A stretch of DNA of 6,645 nt from an uncultured Clostridia bacterium (GTDB lineage: Bacteria > Bacillota > Clostridia > Oscillospirales > CAG-272). Below are positions 6,413-6,645 of the stretch, one piece after another (the stretch's first letter is position 1; each line of letters begins with the position of its first letter). The position numbers and the translations under genes were made by a program. The stretch is taken from positions 1 through 6,645 of the forward strand of contig CALGZV010000173.1 of NCBI GenBank assembly GCA_937934385.1. Reading direction: 5' to 3'. Below the pieces are notes generated by a model that made no database searches, was not told the DNA's origin, and saw only the letters and a list, made by a program, of their open reading frames with translations.

Positions 6413-6441
6413 TTTAAAAAAAATAAAAGATATGGTATAAT
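6413..6441 (+). promoter_or_regulatory. Extended -10 promoter of the rightward ABC gene
   Basis: TATAAT at 6436-6441 is preceded by TG and one base (TGGTATAAT), a perfect extended -10. With 17-base spacing the -35 is TTTAAA at 6413-6418, four of six matches. Transcription should begin near 6448, leaving a leader of about 155 bases before the TTG start. Confidence 0.82.
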
Positions 6442-6444
6442 AAG

Positions 6445-6603
6445 TGCAGAAAGTCTTACTGCATAAGCTTTTACGGCTTTGTCGTCCCGTGCCTTGCACG
6501 GTCTGCACAATTGACGGCTTCGCAAAAATGTCCTTGCAAGCAAACATTTTTGCTTCATGGTAGAATTTAATTTATATAACTGACTTTAAAAGGAGACATA
6601 GCC
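6445..6603 (+). promoter_or_regulatory. Structured 5' leader with repeated hairpins and strong ribosome site
   Basis: Four stems can be drawn: TGCAG/CTGCA (6445-6449 with 6459-6463), ACGGC/GTCGT (6473-6477 with 6481-6485, one G-U), CCGTGC/GCACGG (6487-6492 with 6496-6501), and a perfect 10-bp stem GCAAAAATGT/ACATTTTTGC (6522-6531 with 6544-6553). The words ACGGCTT (6473, 6514) and CCTTGCA (6492, 6532) each recur at 40-41-base distance, so the last two hairpins look like diverged copies of one module sharing a loop sequence. No stem is followed by a T run, so it is not a simple terminator-attenuator. The leader ends with AAAAGGAG (site 6591-6595), 8 bases from the start codon. I cannot assign it to a known RNA class. 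Confidence 0.5.
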
Positions 6604-6645
6604 TTGCTGAAACGATTTTTGTCATACTACAAGCCGCACAAAATG
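6604..6645 (+). CDS. Probable ABC transporter (fused permease-ATPase exporter), extreme N-terminus
   Basis: Only 14 codons are present before the right edge: a TTG start followed by residues reading MLKRFLSYYKPHKM. AGGAG at 6591-6595 sits 8 bases upstream, and an extended -10 promoter lies further upstream. The short amphipathic opening 'LxRFLxYYKPHK' is typical of the first cytoplasmic helix of Clostridia exporter half-transporters of the MdlB/MsbA type, which continue into six membrane helices and an ATPase domain. The call rests on this opening alone, so the family is a reasonable guess and the substrate is unknown. It is transcribed divergently from galE. Confidence 0.6.
   Translation, partial: MLKRFLSYYKPHKM

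Larger units (their letters stand above)
6212..6603. other. Divergent intergenic region between galE and the ABC gene
   Basis: A 392-base AT-rich stretch with no credible protein-coding frame. From left to right it holds the galE ribosome site and leader hairpin, the galE promoter (reading left), an inverted repeat around that promoter, an AT-rich spacer (about 6313-6412) in which I see only the short inverted repeat ACAAAG-A-CTTTGT at 6353-6365, the right-facing promoter (6413-6441) and a structured leader up to the TTG start at 6604. Confidence 0.8.

Noticed and set aside
6556..6577. Second promoter near the ABC start (TTGCTT, 17 bases, TATATA)
   Set aside because: The -35 and -10 both match poorly and an excellent extended -10 promoter exists upstream.
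6529..6583. Short leader-peptide frames (an 11-codon frame from ATG 6529 and an 8-codon frame from ATG 6557)
   Set aside because: Neither has a ribosome binding site, the first starts inside a 10-bp stem, and neither encodes a run of a regulatory amino acid.

Overview
The window looks like chromosomal DNA from a low-to-mid GC, Gram-positive-type anaerobe of the class Clostridia, probably a gut Oscillospirales or Ruminococcaceae relative. This is inferred from strong AGGAGG-type ribosome binding sites, TTG starts, textbook sigma-A promoters (TTGACA, 17 bp, TATAAT), a DacF-like membrane protein and the short form of S-adenosylhomocysteine hydrolase. No 16S or other marker gene is present, so the placement is tentative.

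Four complete genes and two partial ones cover almost all of the sequence. Reading down the minus strand (right to left), they are: galE (UDP-hexose 4-epimerase, 6211-5195) with its own perfect-consensus promoter and a hairpin just past its stop; ahcY (short-type SAH hydrolase, 5026-3788), also behind a perfect-consensus promoter; ribF (bifunctional riboflavin kinase/FAD synthetase, 3782-2829), only 5 bases after ahcY; a D-Ala-D-Ala carboxypeptidase-like membrane protein (2708-1263); and the N-terminal two-fifths or so of a GH106-like glycoside hydrolase (1189 to the left edge). With no convincing terminator between ahcY and the hydrolase, ahcY-ribF-dac-GH may be read through as one unit, although functionally they are unrelated: methyl-cycle recycling, flavin cofactors, cell wall, and rhamnoside-type sugar breakdown.

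The right end (6212-6603) is a 392-base divergent intergenic region. It holds the galE promoter, a 10-bp inverted repeat flanking that promoter, an extended -10 promoter facing right, and a roughly 155-base structured leader with four hairpins, followed by a strong ribosome binding site and a TTG start. The first 14 codons of a probable ABC exporter gene run off the right edge.

Most of the window is ordinary housekeeping. The points that deserve a second look are the carboxypeptidase-like protein, which keeps SxxK but has lost both SxN (now GAN) and KTG (now NVG); the cysteine at the specificity-determining position 299 of GalE; and the repeated hairpin leader ahead of the ABC gene. I found no mobile element, CRISPR array, tRNA, rRNA or recognisable riboswitch.
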